DNA from: Diplocarpon mali
Taxonomy: Eukaryota; Ascomycota; Leotiomycetes; Helotiales; Drepanopezizaceae
NCBI GenBank assembly: GCA_024741835.1
Contig: JAENRP010000326.1
Span: 1 to 49,538 of the forward strand
Direction of reading: 5' to 3'
Length of the DNA stretch: 49,538 nt
Translations under genes and position numbers: made by a program
Part shown: one piece after another, positions 9,252 through 20,806 of the stretch
Numbering within the stretch: the first letter of the stretch is position 1
Layout of the letters: every line of letters begins with the position of its first letter
The notes under the pieces: model-generated
What the model was told of the DNA's origin: nothing
The model's input: the letters and a program-made list of their open reading frames with translations, nothing else
The model's database searches: none

Positions 9252-12200
9252 CTAGCTCAGCTTATACAGCCTTATAGCTTTTAAGGGTTTCGAAGGGTGA
9301 TTTGGATCGTATTCTTTAAAGAATAGATGTGTTTCTGGCACAAAGGCAGGGGGGTCAATTTTTCGAAGTGTGGTTGCTGCGTATAGGTGTTGTACTGCTT
9401 CTTCTTTTTTTAAAAGTTTAGATATTTCGACGTTATAAGGCACTTCCTTTTCCTATAAGGTAAAATAAAAGTGCCTTATTATCTTTAATAAATCTAAATC
9501 GATTAAGAAGTATATCGATTTAATTAAGCTCTCAATTTGAGAAGAGGATTTTATATAGAAATTTTCATCTGCGATAATTTCCTCTTCCTCTTCTTTAATT
9601 ATTTGAATTGTTTTTTAAACTTCTACCTTAATAGGGTGTTTTAAGCTTAATTTCAAGGAATAGAGTGCGTAGCGTCTAGCACTATAGTTTAGCCTTATCT
9701 ATAGTAGTAATAAGGCCGATTCTAGTTCTATTAGGATAAAAGGGGCTATTTTAAAAACCTCTAATATTTTTCTATAAACTAGATTTTATATAGCTTATAG
9801 TAGTTTTAGAATCGCCTTATTTTTATATTAAGGTTTCTATTAAAGTATAGAATCATAGTCTATAACACTTATAACGCAGGCTAAGTATAATTGATATATC
9901 GCAAATAGGGAGAGACCTTTTGTAATAGAAGCTAGTCTATTTATATAGTATAATATTTGCTTTCCCTAGGAAGTCTTAATTGCTTTATATTCTTTAAATT
10001 GTAGATTCGAGTCGAAATAAATCCCTAACCACTTGATTAACTTTTTTAAAGCTAATATAGTATTATCTAAAAGTCTAATCGATAGGGGATTTCTATAGAA
10101 AAAATGAATTAATTCGGTTTTTTCAATATTAAAGCTAATTGAATATTATTCCCTTAGATTAATTAAATCTTTTACCTCTCTTTTAAGAATTTTGATATTA
10201 CTCTTAAAACTTGAAGAAGAGGCTATAAGACTTAAATCATCTATATAAGACTATAGTTTAACGTTTTAGGATTTAAATAGGTTTCAAATATAGATTAAGA
10301 ATAAAATCGGTAAAATAGGACTTCCTTAAGGAATACCTATATTAATAGACTTAAATTCCTCTATTTAGTTATTAAAGGTAAGTCTAAGAGTACGGTCTTT
10401 TAAGAACGATTTAACCTATATAATAAGACTAATAGGGAGATTTAGTAAAACTAGAATCTATAATAGTCTATTTTTCGCAATATGATCAAATGCGCCTTTA
10501 ATATTAAGGAATAGTATACTTATTTTTAGCTTATTCGTCTTATTTAGCTCTACTTCATTTTGCAAGAGTAGAGCCGCGTTAATAGCCGATTTATATAATC
10601 TACTACCAATTTGAGAATAGTATAGTAAAGTAGTAGTTTCGGCTAAATGATTAAGACGTTAGGCTAGTATTCATTTAGAAATTTTACTAAGACAATTAAG
10701 CAGTGATATAACTCTATATGCTTTTGGTTTTAAATAGTCTGGTTTTTTAAGCTTTTTAAGAATAAATCCAGTAGCTTGTTTCTATGCTTTAGGGTGGTAG
10801 CCCTGGTTTATTAAGGACGAATAGACTTTAAAAAACACTTCTAGAATAGCTAAATAAGCTTAAATAATTATTTCTTATATAATAAAATCTAGTCCTAGGG
10901 TTTTACCCTTTATTTTTAAGGTATACGCATTTTTAATTTCAATTTGCATTAATAATAGCTAGCTCTACTTATTATTCTTATTTGAATAATTAATATCATT
11001 TTCTAATACTTATAAATTTGGACTATTAGAAATAGGTAGAGTTAGAAAGAGAGTACTTCTAAAGATATTATACTTTTTTTAAAAAGTCGATTTAAGCTCT
11101 TGAGTATTAGAGTTAAATAAACTAAGGATTAATTAAGAGCTTAATCCCTTAGTATATAATATAGCTTTGAATATCGACTAAGAGTCCTCTTTTTTTAAGA
11201 ATTGGTTCTAGTGCTTTGTTTTTACTATTTTAATTAAATCAAAATACGTATTTCTAGCTTGTTTTAATTCTTATTAAAAAAGAGTATACTTTAAGGATTT
11301 GCTTTTATAGTAGAATTATTATATGATTTTATATAGATTTTTTTAATCCTTATTCCACTAGGGTTTACTATTTATAGATAACTTAGATTTAAGTATTACC
11401 TTATCTATAGCTTTTATAAATTTTATAGTAAAAGTATTTATCAAGTCTTCTAGTTCTTAATTTGTATTAAAATCTTTAGAATATTCGAAATTTAAAAAGA
11501 CATTTTTAATTATCCTTTTAAATTTTTCCTAATCTAAATTTTTTATATTATATTATAGAATAGTAGGGTAAGACCTAGTATTACTAGTACTAGCAGTAAT
11601 AGTAAATAGAATCCCAAAGTGATTAGAACTTAGATCTGGCATAGTTTGCCAGTCTACGATTTTATTTACTATTCTTTAAGTAGCAAATGTTAAATCAATA
11701 ATAGAGGGAGTTATTATATTTGATTTAAAATAAGTTCCTTCCCCTAGAGTATTTAATAGATATAAAGAGTGTTTCTTTATAATATCTAATAAAATTTGAG
11801 CGTAGTAATCAGTTTCTTTAAAGGGGTCCTACTAAGGGTGATATATATTAAAGTCTTTTAAAAATATTAAATCCTTAGAAAATAATACTAGTAAATAGTC
11901 TCTTTTTAAGAATTTAATATTATTCGGCATTTTAAGATAACTTATATTATAGATATTAATTAATTGAATATGAAAAACGTCTATAATGATACAATTAGGA
12001 TCAATTGGTAAGCTAGGCGCTAGCGTAGCGTATATTTTATTTAAAATATAAAATAATATTCTAGGCCTAAAGGAATTTTAATTCAAAAGGATTTATTTAA
12101 AATTAGAGTATATAATAGATCTATATAATAAATTGTTCTCTTATATAATCTAAGGTTTTTAAATTGCAATTAAATTAATAGATAACTCTATGGCTATTTG

Positions 12201-12290
12201 TAAAACGTGCTCTATAGTAGGCAAGCTTTTATTTATATTAATTTGTAAGCATTTATTCCTAATTATTATTAATAGTAGATAGAGCGCCGG
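9252..12290 (-). pseudogene. LINE-2 ORF2: endonuclease and reverse transcriptase
   Basis: The endonuclease lies near 11540-12260: DFNIYHP near 11838-11860 keeps its His, and SNHF near 11605-11640 is the SDH box with Asp changed to Asn. The RT lies near 9640-11000: the GIP turn near 10320-10335 and the catalytic YIDD box near 10231-10250. The C-terminus is an open frame, 9252-9443, ending ...AIRLYKLS and TAG. This end has normal CpA and TpG content, unlike the rest, and shows no RNase H motif. Elsewhere stops occur every few codons. Confidence 0.8.
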
Positions 12291-12299
12291 ATCGATTTA

Positions 12300-13908
12300 T
12301 AGTAGTAGTACTATAAGTAGTATGTTTTTTTATAGATTTGTTTTTAATTGCAATAGAAACTTTATATAGCTTAGAATTAGCCGAATGTGTAGTTTCTTTA
12401 TAATTAGCGCATTTAATACTAGTATACTTACACTTAGTATTTATCTTATAAGTATTATAAGTATAAGCCTATCTTATATAGTTGCCTTTATATAAGGAGC
12501 ATTTTAGTTCTTTTTTATAAAAAACCTTTAAATAGCTAAATCTAGTATAGGTTTTATACTAATACGTACTACTAATAGCTATATATTTAACGACTTTTAT
12601 TAAAGCACTACTAATATATAGTCTTTTACTTATAGCTCGCTTAGCCTGATTTTCATCTAGGAAAGAGATAATAATTATACTACTTTTATATAAACCAGAG
12701 TTACGTTTCTCTTTTAGAGTAGCTTAATAGGATTTTCCTACTAAGGTAAAACCCTTATTAAAGGTTTTAATCTCTTTTAAGACTAGCTCTAAGTCTAGGC
12801 TATGCTCTATATTAAAATCCGCAAACGGAATACTATAAATAGCTACTTTATACTATAGCTCTCCCTTTTTAAGGCTAGTTAATTAAAGAAGTACCCTTTT
12901 AATAATAGCCTTATTTGAAATTAAAAAATCAATGCTAAACGCAGTAGTAGTAGTTAAAACAATATTTCTATATAAAGATAAGGACGCAGTAGCGATTTTT
13001 AAATCACTAAAACCGTTCTTTTTAAAAGCAGTATTAATTTAATTATATAAAGCAATTGATAAAAAAGAAGTAGTCGAAGCTAAAGGGGACTATAAGAGGG
13101 TGCATCTTTTAAAAAGGATTGGCTTACCGTTTCCCTTTGGCTTATTAAGCCTCGAATTCGCAGTAGGGTTCCTAAGGCTACCCGCAGCCTTAGTCCTATT
13201 CCTATTAGTACTACTTATATTAGTACTATTAGTAGTAGCGCTAGTACTATAATTTGCAATAGTAGCTATAATAGCTACTACTGCTAACTTAATTACTTAA
13301 GTATACATTTTTAGCATTTGCTCGATTTTCCGTATTGCTCTCTTTAAATTAGCTACCTGCGTAGCTAGAATTATAGAAGTATTTTTAATACAGTTATACT
13401 CTATATACTCTTGAAAAACTTTAAGTAAATCAAGTAGTTTCGTCTGTTTTTCCTAAGAATTAGTCGCTAAGTATACTTTAATAAGGAGGTCTCTTACTTA
13501 AAGTATAAGCTTAGTTAATTCGTTAGTACTAATACTACTAGCGTTGTTTTAAAAGGAGAAGTCGATTCTAAGGGTTTTATCAGCTCTTTGATCGATTAAG
13601 GATAGTAGTCCCCTTTTAGTATTATTAATAATTTGGCTTAAATTAGCCGGAGGAGCCGCATTCCGCATTCGGCTAGCGTTAGTTTAAATAGGGGTAAGAT
13701 TAAGGGGATTAATACTCGAATCTCTACCTTTTGCAATAGGGTTACCCCTAGGGGTTAATTCGACTTTAGAAATCGAATCAGAGCCTTTAATAGGGCTAGG
13801 TAGCTCTCCCTCCTCTATAGAGGAGTCGGAGTTATAGTGGAAGACGCCTGCAAGGTCGCTTAAGGGCTCTATACTACCCACTTTGCTATTATAGTAGTAA
13901 TAAGCCAC
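12300..13908 (-). pseudogene. LINE-2 ORF1, gag-like zinc-knuckle protein
   Basis: The N-terminus is open from 13908 to 13684: a Ser/Pro-rich stretch with SDSISKVELTPRGNP. A charged middle follows, with a possible coiled coil near 13200-13500, then Cys pairs of decayed knuckles near 12330-12560. It is colinear with ORF1 of LINE-1. About 125 bases of leader separate it from the Copia-A LTR. The assignment rests on position and knuckles; the exact start is uncertain. Confidence 0.65.
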
Positions 13909-14033
13909 TACAGCTTATAAGGGCAAAAGGGCAAGGTGTTTAGGGTATTCTGCAAAGAATGGAAAGAAGTAGGCGTCGTTTGCTAAGGGGTGAAAAATCC
14001 AGAAAAGAGGTTATTGATTTGTATCTGCATACT

Positions 14034-14228
14034 TGTTAAGATAGGTGATACAGCTATCACTCCGATGTATTATCATATGACCCTATTGCTTAGTCAGTAG
14101 GATATTGATACGTATATAGCTATAGGGAAGAAAGGGGTAACCTTCCTTTCCTAACTCTTACTAATATATCGACCGTCGACCTTTAGAAGCCTCCTTTACC
14201 TACTGCGCCGACTCACTTAAGCTTAATA
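14034..14228 (+). repeat. Copia-A copy 1, 5' LTR
   Basis: It begins TGTTAAGATAGG and ends GCTTAATA. It contains an inverted repeat (CCTATTG, loop, CAGTAGG) near 14082-14102, and CATATGA just before it. Its partner is 20029-20223. Confidence 0.9.
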
Positions 14229-14240
14229 GGTTATAAGCCT
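14229..14240 (+). other. Copia-A primer-binding site
   Basis: GGTTATAAGCC follows the LTR directly and is complementary, with one RIP change, to the anticodon stem-loop of initiator methionine tRNA. The same site lies at about 40654-40665 in copy 2 and 28614-28625 in copy 4. Confidence 0.65.
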
Positions 14241-14640
14241 TAGATAGACTAATAATAGATTATTAACTTCCTTTAGAAAGCACTTACGCTGCAACTATTA
14301 GTAGGAAGTTGAATAAGACTTATAGTAAGAGGCGAGCAATCGGCGAATAGGAGGTGTGATTCCCTATTTAGCCAACCTATATTGCAAAAGGTATGATTTC
14401 TTGCTTTATAACCCCTTTAGTACTATAAGAGGTATAATTCCTTGCTTTACTGTATTTTATAGGAGGTATGATTCCCTGCGTTATAGCTTAAAAACCCTTT
14501 TCGATAAGAGGACTTCCTTCCTATTTAATACTTTTATAATACCTGCTATTTAATTATTTTAACCTTTCGATAGGAGGAGTGCCCTTAACTATTTAATTTA
14601 TTTGATTTTAATGCAATTCTATTCGAAACGGCAATAGCTT
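14241..14640 (+). repeat. Copia-A leader with imperfect repeats
   Basis: Between primer site and gag there is no recognised gene. The core GGTATGATTCC recurs near 14353, 14390, 14431 and 14465 (spacing 34-41). The same leader repeats appear reversed near 28380-28530 and 40420-40560 in the other copies. A short open frame at 14356-14553 is simply the translation of these repeats. Confidence 0.6.
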
Positions 14641-17600
14641 CCGATTCCGATCGAAATACTAGACCTAAAGACCTTTAACTCTTTTAAAAGAATTAGCAAT
14701 AATGGTTTAACGATTTAGAGCTTTACTTTAAGAGCAAAGGCATTGAAATAGCGATTTAAAAGATACTTATTAAATATGTAAGAATAGCCCCTTATACTCC
14801 TTCTACTGATTCGTCTACTTTTACTTTAATAGCTAATACAATTGCTAAGGATTTGCTAGATATATTAAATAAGCTTAGCTTAAGAGCTTTAATAGATAAT
14901 AATTGAGAATCCTAAAGGCAGATTTTAAATATAGAAAAGAAGAAGGAGTATAAGCTAGCCTTAGCTAAATGTAAGCTTAAGATTAATAGAGGTTTAAGCG
15001 ATAAAGACTGAGATTTTATTTAAGTTTATAATAATGCGAAGATAAGATAAGATACCTTAAAAGCAAAATACTCTTATATAAAACTGCCTTTAATACTTAG
15101 CATCTGCTATAGTAGATCACTTTATTTTAATATAGAAAAGATAAAGATAGTAAAGATATAAATATAAATATAGACTCTACTTAATCTATACTATATAAAG
15201 TGAAAAGGAGAGTAAGAGCCGCAGATCCTAAGATAGCTATGACTTTTAAGGAAACTCAGCTTTTTAATTTCCTACTTAATAGCCTCCCTCTTAAGTTTGC
15301 TATTATAAAATAATCTCTTCTTATCTAACCTAACCTTAAGATCTATAAGAAGATCGACTTCCTTTAAACTATTAAGTAAGACTTTGAAAGACGCTTTAAA
15401 TCGGCAAATGCCGCATTATAGGGTAATAATAAGCCTAAGAAGAGGAAGGAGCGTAGGATAAGCCCTTAAGCTTATTAGGGATACTACTTCTATAATAGTG
15501 CTTATAATATTATTAATTATAAAGTTAAAAGGCAATTAATCGATATAGTCGCTAGCTTTAATATTAAAAAGCAATTAAAGCAAAAGTTAAGAAGTAAACT
15601 GCCCTTATCCTACCGAAGGCCGCAACTATTAAGGAAAGGCAAAGGAAAAGGCTATTTAGCTAGAACTTTAGCAAATACCTCTAATAATAATAGTAAGTTA
15701 TTTGAACCTAAATCCACTTTTAATAATTTAGATAATAATTATAATAAAGATGCTTACGTTTTAAAAGCCGATCTTCGTAAGATCCTTAAATCCGATTAGT
15801 ATAGTAATACTAGTTATATAGCATATATAATTGATAAATCCTACCTATTTAAAGGCCCGCTTATTAAAATAAAAAGGCGCTCTATTAAAGTTAATAGTAA
15901 AAGGTTATATATAGACTTAATAAGTATAGTAAAGATAAATGTTGCTAGCGTTTCTTTCCTTTTATAAAATGTTCTTCTTATACTTAGCTTAAGTATTAAT
16001 CTCTTATTTAGCTATAAGATTTATATAAAATTGAATTATATAAGAGTTTTTAATAATCAATTTATATAATTTATAAATAACAATTATAAAGTGATCTTTA
16101 AAGCTAAAATTAAAGATAGACTTTATATTATTTTAAAGGTAATATTATAGAAATTAACTCTTAGGCCGAACTTATAAGTAGATTCCTTTAAGAAAAGTGC
16201 ACTCTTTACCTTAATATAATTTAGCAAGGATAAAGAGAATAAATAGACTTTTAAGCTAAGATTATAAGTAAAATTCGTAAAAATAACTCCTAAGCTAGGA
16301 CTATAAGTAGATTATAAGGTATCTTTAAAGGTAACTCTTAAGCTAAGATTATAAGTGAATTTAGTAAAAATAACTCTTAAGCTAAGACTATAAGTAGATT
16401 CTATAAATTCGCTAATAATAACTCTTAAGCTAAGATTATAAGTGAAATTTGTAAAAATAACTCTTAGGCTAAGACTATAAATAAAATTCGCAAATTCATT
16501 AAAGACGACTCTTAAGCTAAAACTGCAAGTAGATCTTGCTATTTCTAGGAAATTGACTCTTAAGCCAGGACCGCGAGTAGATCTTGCGGTTTTATTAAAA
16601 ATGACTCTTAAGCCAGGCTTACAATTGGAAAATAGCAAAACCTTAAACTGCTATTACTAGTCCTTTCTAGCCGCTAATAATAAAGTATTAACTAACGATA
16701 GGCTATTAAAGCTATTAAAAGCCAAAAGCCTATTAAGATATTAGCTAATATATAAAAGATTCATATATTTAAGGCTAGAGAAATTAAAGGGCTTATATAA
16801 GGTCTTAATCCTAAAATAGAAGATCTAAGTACTAAAGGATCGCTTAATATACCGAATTTGCAAGCTAATAAAACTTCGAAATCGGACGCAAACTAAGCTT
16901 AGTTTATAAAAAGATTTAATACTAGTACTAATATCTATTAATACTGCTAGACTATTTACAATCTTAATTAAAGGAAATAATTAATTTTCTTAAATAGTAG
17001 ATAACTCTACTTAATAGATATAGACCATTTATACTAAGACTAAATCTAAGCTTATAGAAAAGCTGGAAACTTAGAAAGTAATAAAGGAACGCTGGACCTA
17101 ATTAAAGCTAATAGCTATTAGGTTTAATAATATATTAGAGATTAAGGCAAAGCTTAATAAATAGGCAAAATAAGGAGTTTATTATAAACCAACTATAATA
17201 TATAAAGGTTCCTATTAGAATAGCATTACTAAGTAAAGCATTTAATAAGTAAAGACTAACTATTGCGCTCTACTATAAGATGCTAACCTACTACTAGAAT
17301 TCTAAGACCTTGCGGTTAAAGTAGATGTATACTTATAAAATAGAATAGGTAGTAGACTAATAGTTAATAGCACCTAAATATCGCTATATAAGGTATATTT
17401 CGGATAGAAGCTAAGCCTAGACTATATCTATATCTTTAAAAGCATCTACTACTCCTATATTAGCCTAAAGTCCTAGCCTATAGGTATAAAGAGTAAGAAG
17501 CTAATAAACTAAAGTAGAGAGTATATATTTATTAAGTATATTAAATAGATAATAAAGCAATAAATAGTATATATATTAAACCTAAGGCAAGTAATTATAT

Positions 17601-19710
17601 CTTTAATAGTTAAGTTTAATAAATCTTAAAATAAGGAGGAGCTATCCTTAAAGCTCTATATACTTAGAGATTCGCAAGGTATACCACTTAACGGTAATAC
17701 TATTAAGCCGAACTAATAACCCTTCTCTTTAAGCTTAGGTATATTAAGCGCACTTGCTAATTGATAACCTGCTAGTCGCCTAAAGGCCGAATAGACTATT
17801 CCTATCATCTGCGAACTACCTAAAGTATAAAACAACTTTAATATTATTATCCCTTTAGTTAAAGCACTTATAGTAAAGGATATTCTTAAAATAGGTATAA
17901 GTAATAATAAGCCTCTACTATTAAAAAGCGATTCCTTAGATAATAAGCCTATAGAACCTATAGCTAAACCTATGCCTTTAAAAAGGAATAGAGACTTAGA
18001 ATTAAAAGATACTTTAGATAAACGTAAGTTTAAGTATATCTAGGCTATAATAGCGTATAGGATTTATAAGCTCGAACTTTAATAGAGCTTCGACGAAGAT
18101 AATGCGTTCTTAGCTATTAAAAGGATAATGAAAATCTTTCTTCTAAAGACGTACGATAAAGCTGTTAATAACCTGGAGAATAGAATAGTATAAAATAAAG
18201 TAATCTAAAAGGAGATAAGCTCTCTTATTATAAATAGCATATAAATAGAGGAACCGATACTAAAGAATATAAACCTAGTATTAATAAAGTAGGTCTTTAT
18301 AATTAAGATATATGCAGATAGGACCTTAGAATATTATAAGGCAAGGCTTATAGCTAAGGGCTTCTCTTAATAGTATAAAGAAGACTACTTTAATATATTC
18401 GCGCTAATAGTTCGTATAGATACCCTTTGCATATTTATAGTAATAGTAGCTACTAAGGACCTTAAATGCAAATAGTATAATATTAAAAATGCATTTACTA
18501 AAGTGATTATAAAGGAATGGATTTTTCTCTCTTAACCTAATAGTATTTTTATATATGCTAGCCACTCTCTTTATATACTCTGTAGTATTTATAAGCTTAA
18601 ATAATTAGCTTATAATTAGAACCTCTTATATAGCTCTACTTTAATAGAAATAGGATTCGTTTAAAGCCTAGCTAACCCTTATCTATTTACCTATGCTAAG
18701 CGTAGAATTAAGTTACTATTATATATTAATAATATTACTATAATTGCGAAAACAACTACTTAATTGGATTGGTTCTTTATAATAATTCGGAAACGTTTTA
18801 ATACTAAAGATTTAAGAGGAATTTATAAGATCCTTAGCATCTGCATTATAAGGAACCGCTTTACTTAAGAACTTTAGTTAGACTAAGAATAGTATACTAA
18901 GAAGATCCTAGACCGAATAGGACTTTCCGCTTATGCTTCCAACTTTAAGCTAAAGCATACTCCAATCGAAGGAAAGTATAATAAGTTAAAGCCTATTAAT
19001 AAAAATAAGTAGAGAGGAGATTTGAAGAAGTACTAATAGGATATTAAAGCAATTATATATACTATAGTATATATAAGACCAGATATTACCTTTATTATTA
19101 AGCAACTTAATTAGAATTTAAAGGATCTGATGATTTAATATAAAAATATAGTCAAGCGACTTAAAAGGTACCTTTGATTAATAATCATATAAAAGGTAAG
19201 ATATGGATTAATAAAATATATAAGCGTAAAGCTTAAGGTATATACTAATTCTAATTAGGCAAATATAAAAGGTTAGAAAAGTATATTTAGAAGCGTAGTA
19301 ATACTATATAGCAGACTTATATTATAAGGAAGTAGGAAGTAGAAATCAGTAGCTATCGCAAGTATTAAGGCCGAATATATATTAATATTATTAAATTGTA
19401 AGCAAAGATTATAAATCGCTTAAGTTTTAAAAGATATAAGTTTTACTAAATATATTAGATAAGATAAGAACTATATTAATCTTTAAGCAAATAATATAAA
19501 GGCGATTACACTTATAAAGAATCCATACTTATATAAGCGATCGAAATATATTAATATTACCTATTACTTTATCTGCGACCTTATTATAAAGAATAAGTTA
19601 TCGATTACCTATATCCTAACCGATCGAATAGTAGTAGATGGATTTATAAAACTATTAAAGATAGTTATAAAGTTCAAAGTATTTAAAGATATACTAAGGT
19701 TATAAAAGAT
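14640..19710 (+). pseudogene. Copia-A copy 1 gag-pol polyprotein, broken
   Basis: One main frame, with TAG/TAA at former Trp/Gln, gives a Copia polyprotein. The gag runs from about 14640 to 15480. A zinc knuckle decayed to Tyr lies near 15478-15535. The protease is near 15795-15990 with NTS in place of DTG/DTS. A palindrome-encoded repeat region follows at 16157-16626. The pre-integrase and integrase lie near 16660-17500, with a Ser/Pro/Asp-rich linker to about 18000. The RT, about 18050-18900, includes IKNAFTK near 18480 and YINN (from YVDD) near 18722. The RNase H shows VYTNSNWAN near 19238 and AEYI near 19369, ending about 19705. Catalytic Asp residues are lost, so the element is dead. Confidence 0.88.
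16157..16626 (+). repeat. Ten-unit in-frame palindrome array in Copia-A copy 1
   Basis: Units of 23 bp start at 16157, 16247, 16286, 16334, 16373, 16421, 16460, 16508, 16556 and 16604. Spacings are 90, 39, 48, 39, 48, 39, 48, 48 and 48, all multiples of three. In the gag-pol frame each unit encodes a variant of TLKLRLWV followed by 5 to 8 variable residues. On the other strand a stop-free frame of 108 codons (16312-16638) with the repeat SLRVIF crosses most of the array. It lies between protease and integrase, a region without a catalytic domain. Confidence 0.85.
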
Positions 19711-19737
19711 AGTAAGGGCTTAGTAAGCTTAAGGACG

Positions 19738-19890
19738 ACTCCTAGGCCCGCCTTGCGAGTTAGGTCACGTGGTCTTATAAAGGAAAGTTTTTTTTTAAAT
19801 CGACTCCTAGGCCTAGACCGCGAGTTAAGTCATATAGTCTTATAAAGGAACGCTTTTAGGAAATTTGACTCCTGGTCCTACCTTATAAGT
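19738..19890 (+). repeat. Three palindrome units in the Copia-A 3' UTR, 65-bp period
   Basis: Units start at 19738, 19803 and 19868, 65 bases apart, after the pol stop. The period includes GTCTTATAAAGGAA downstream of each palindrome and CACGTG in the first. The same three units lie reversed at 34998-35151 in copy 2. Confidence 0.8.
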
Positions 19891-20028
19891 AGGGTTAGTG
19901 ATTTCAATAGAGGTTGCTATTAATTGATTGTTTTTAATTTAGAAAGATACTTAAGAGTTGGATTAGCGCAAAAGGATAGTTGTTATTTTCCTAACTATAG
20001 GTTAATTAAAGTAAGGTTTAAGTAAGGG

Positions 20029-20223
20029 TATTAAAATAGGTAATATAGCTATTACTTTAATATATTATCATATGACCCTACTGCTTAATCAGTAGGATAT
20101 TGATATATATATAGCTATAGGGAAGAAAGGGGTAACCTTCCTTCCTTAACTCTTACTAATATATCGACCATCGACCTCTAAAAGCCTCCTTTACCTACTG
20201 CGCCGACTTACTTAAGCTCAATA
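20029..20223 (+). repeat. Copia-A copy 1, 3' LTR
   Basis: It begins TATTAAAATAGG and ends GCTCAATA. Differences from the 5' LTR are C/T and G/A transitions. It carries the CCTACTG/CAGTAGG inverted repeat. Confidence 0.9.
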
Positions 20224-20693
20224 GTTCTGGCAGTTAATCAAAGGCCTAGCGATTGAAAACGTTCTTGAATTCAGTGTATTAAGGCAAGAGCTTCTGGTCT
20301 ATTAGCTTATTATTGCTTTTATACTTAGCTTATAGCGCCGAACTAAAGCCAAGGGAGCTAATTTCAGCCTACTTAACCGATTCTCGGCGATTGATTTCTC
20401 GGCGATTGATTTCTTAGTTTAGATTATGAATAGAGCTTACGAATGTAAACTCTTTAGGCGCCGGTTCTTAAGTTTATATAGTTTATCTTACTTTAGTTAT
20501 AAAGCAGTAGTAAAGGGCGCCGATTACTAAGGCTAAGATTAGGCTGATTTAGTAAGCTGTCTTTAAAGGAGCGTTTCTCTTTATTAAAAGAGGGAGTAAG
20601 GGGTCTAGTACTTTTAGTAAGGCCTTTTTTATATAGTTCAGATCTCTTTTTAAGTCTTTAAAGAAACTGCTATCCTTAGATTTATAAGAGGCC

Positions 20694-20806
20694 ACTTATA
20701 GGCTAGGACTAGGAATAGGATTCGAGTTAGCAGATTTTACTTATAGGCCGGGACTAGGAGTAGGATTCGAGTTTGCAGATTTTACTTATAGGCTAGGACT
20801 AGGAGT
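20694..20806. repeat. Three 45-bp repeats with palindrome in Gypsy-3
   Basis: Palindrome units start at 20694, 20739 and 20784, exactly 45 bases (15 codons) apart. On the minus strand each period reads PSPSLWVKSANSNPT or a close variant. The linker after protease is where Copia-A and Copia-W also carry theirs (next to protease). Confidence 0.85.

Larger units (their letters stand above)
9252..14033 (-). mobile_element. LINE-2, diverged Tad-like LINE without RNase H
   Basis: A second minus-strand LINE with the same domain order as LINE-1 but clearly diverged sequence, so it is a separate subfamily. It has ORF1, endonuclease and reverse transcriptase. The part of ORF2 that in LINE-1 leads into RNase H ends here at 9252 with a TAG stop, next to the 5' end of LINE-1, and no poly(A) run is seen. 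Its 5' leader reaches the Copia-A LTR at 14034. Either LINE-1 and LINE-2 were joined by template switching or a rearrangement removed the 3' end. Confidence 0.8.
14034..20223 (+). mobile_element. Copia-A copy 1, complete element (6190 bp)
   Basis: Two 195-bp LTRs bracket a primer-binding site, repeat-bearing leader, gag-pol relic and 3' UTR. The element is colinear with the minus-strand copy at 34665-40860. The LTRs differ by transitions, the pattern left by RIP. The bases on either side (ATACT before, GTTCT after) do not match, so this copy either formed by recombination between two copies or lost its target duplication. Confidence 0.88.

Noticed and set aside
14356..14553. 65-codon plus-strand open frame MIPYLANLY
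   Set aside because: It is the translation of the Copia-A leader repeats. It recurs in copy 2 at 40341-40538 because the DNA is repeated; it is too degenerate in other frames to show selection for a protein.
16312..16638. 108-codon minus-strand open frame with SLRVIF repeats
   Set aside because: It is the other strand of the palindrome array in Copia-A. Being palindromic, the repeat stays open in both directions; the gag-pol frame explains it.
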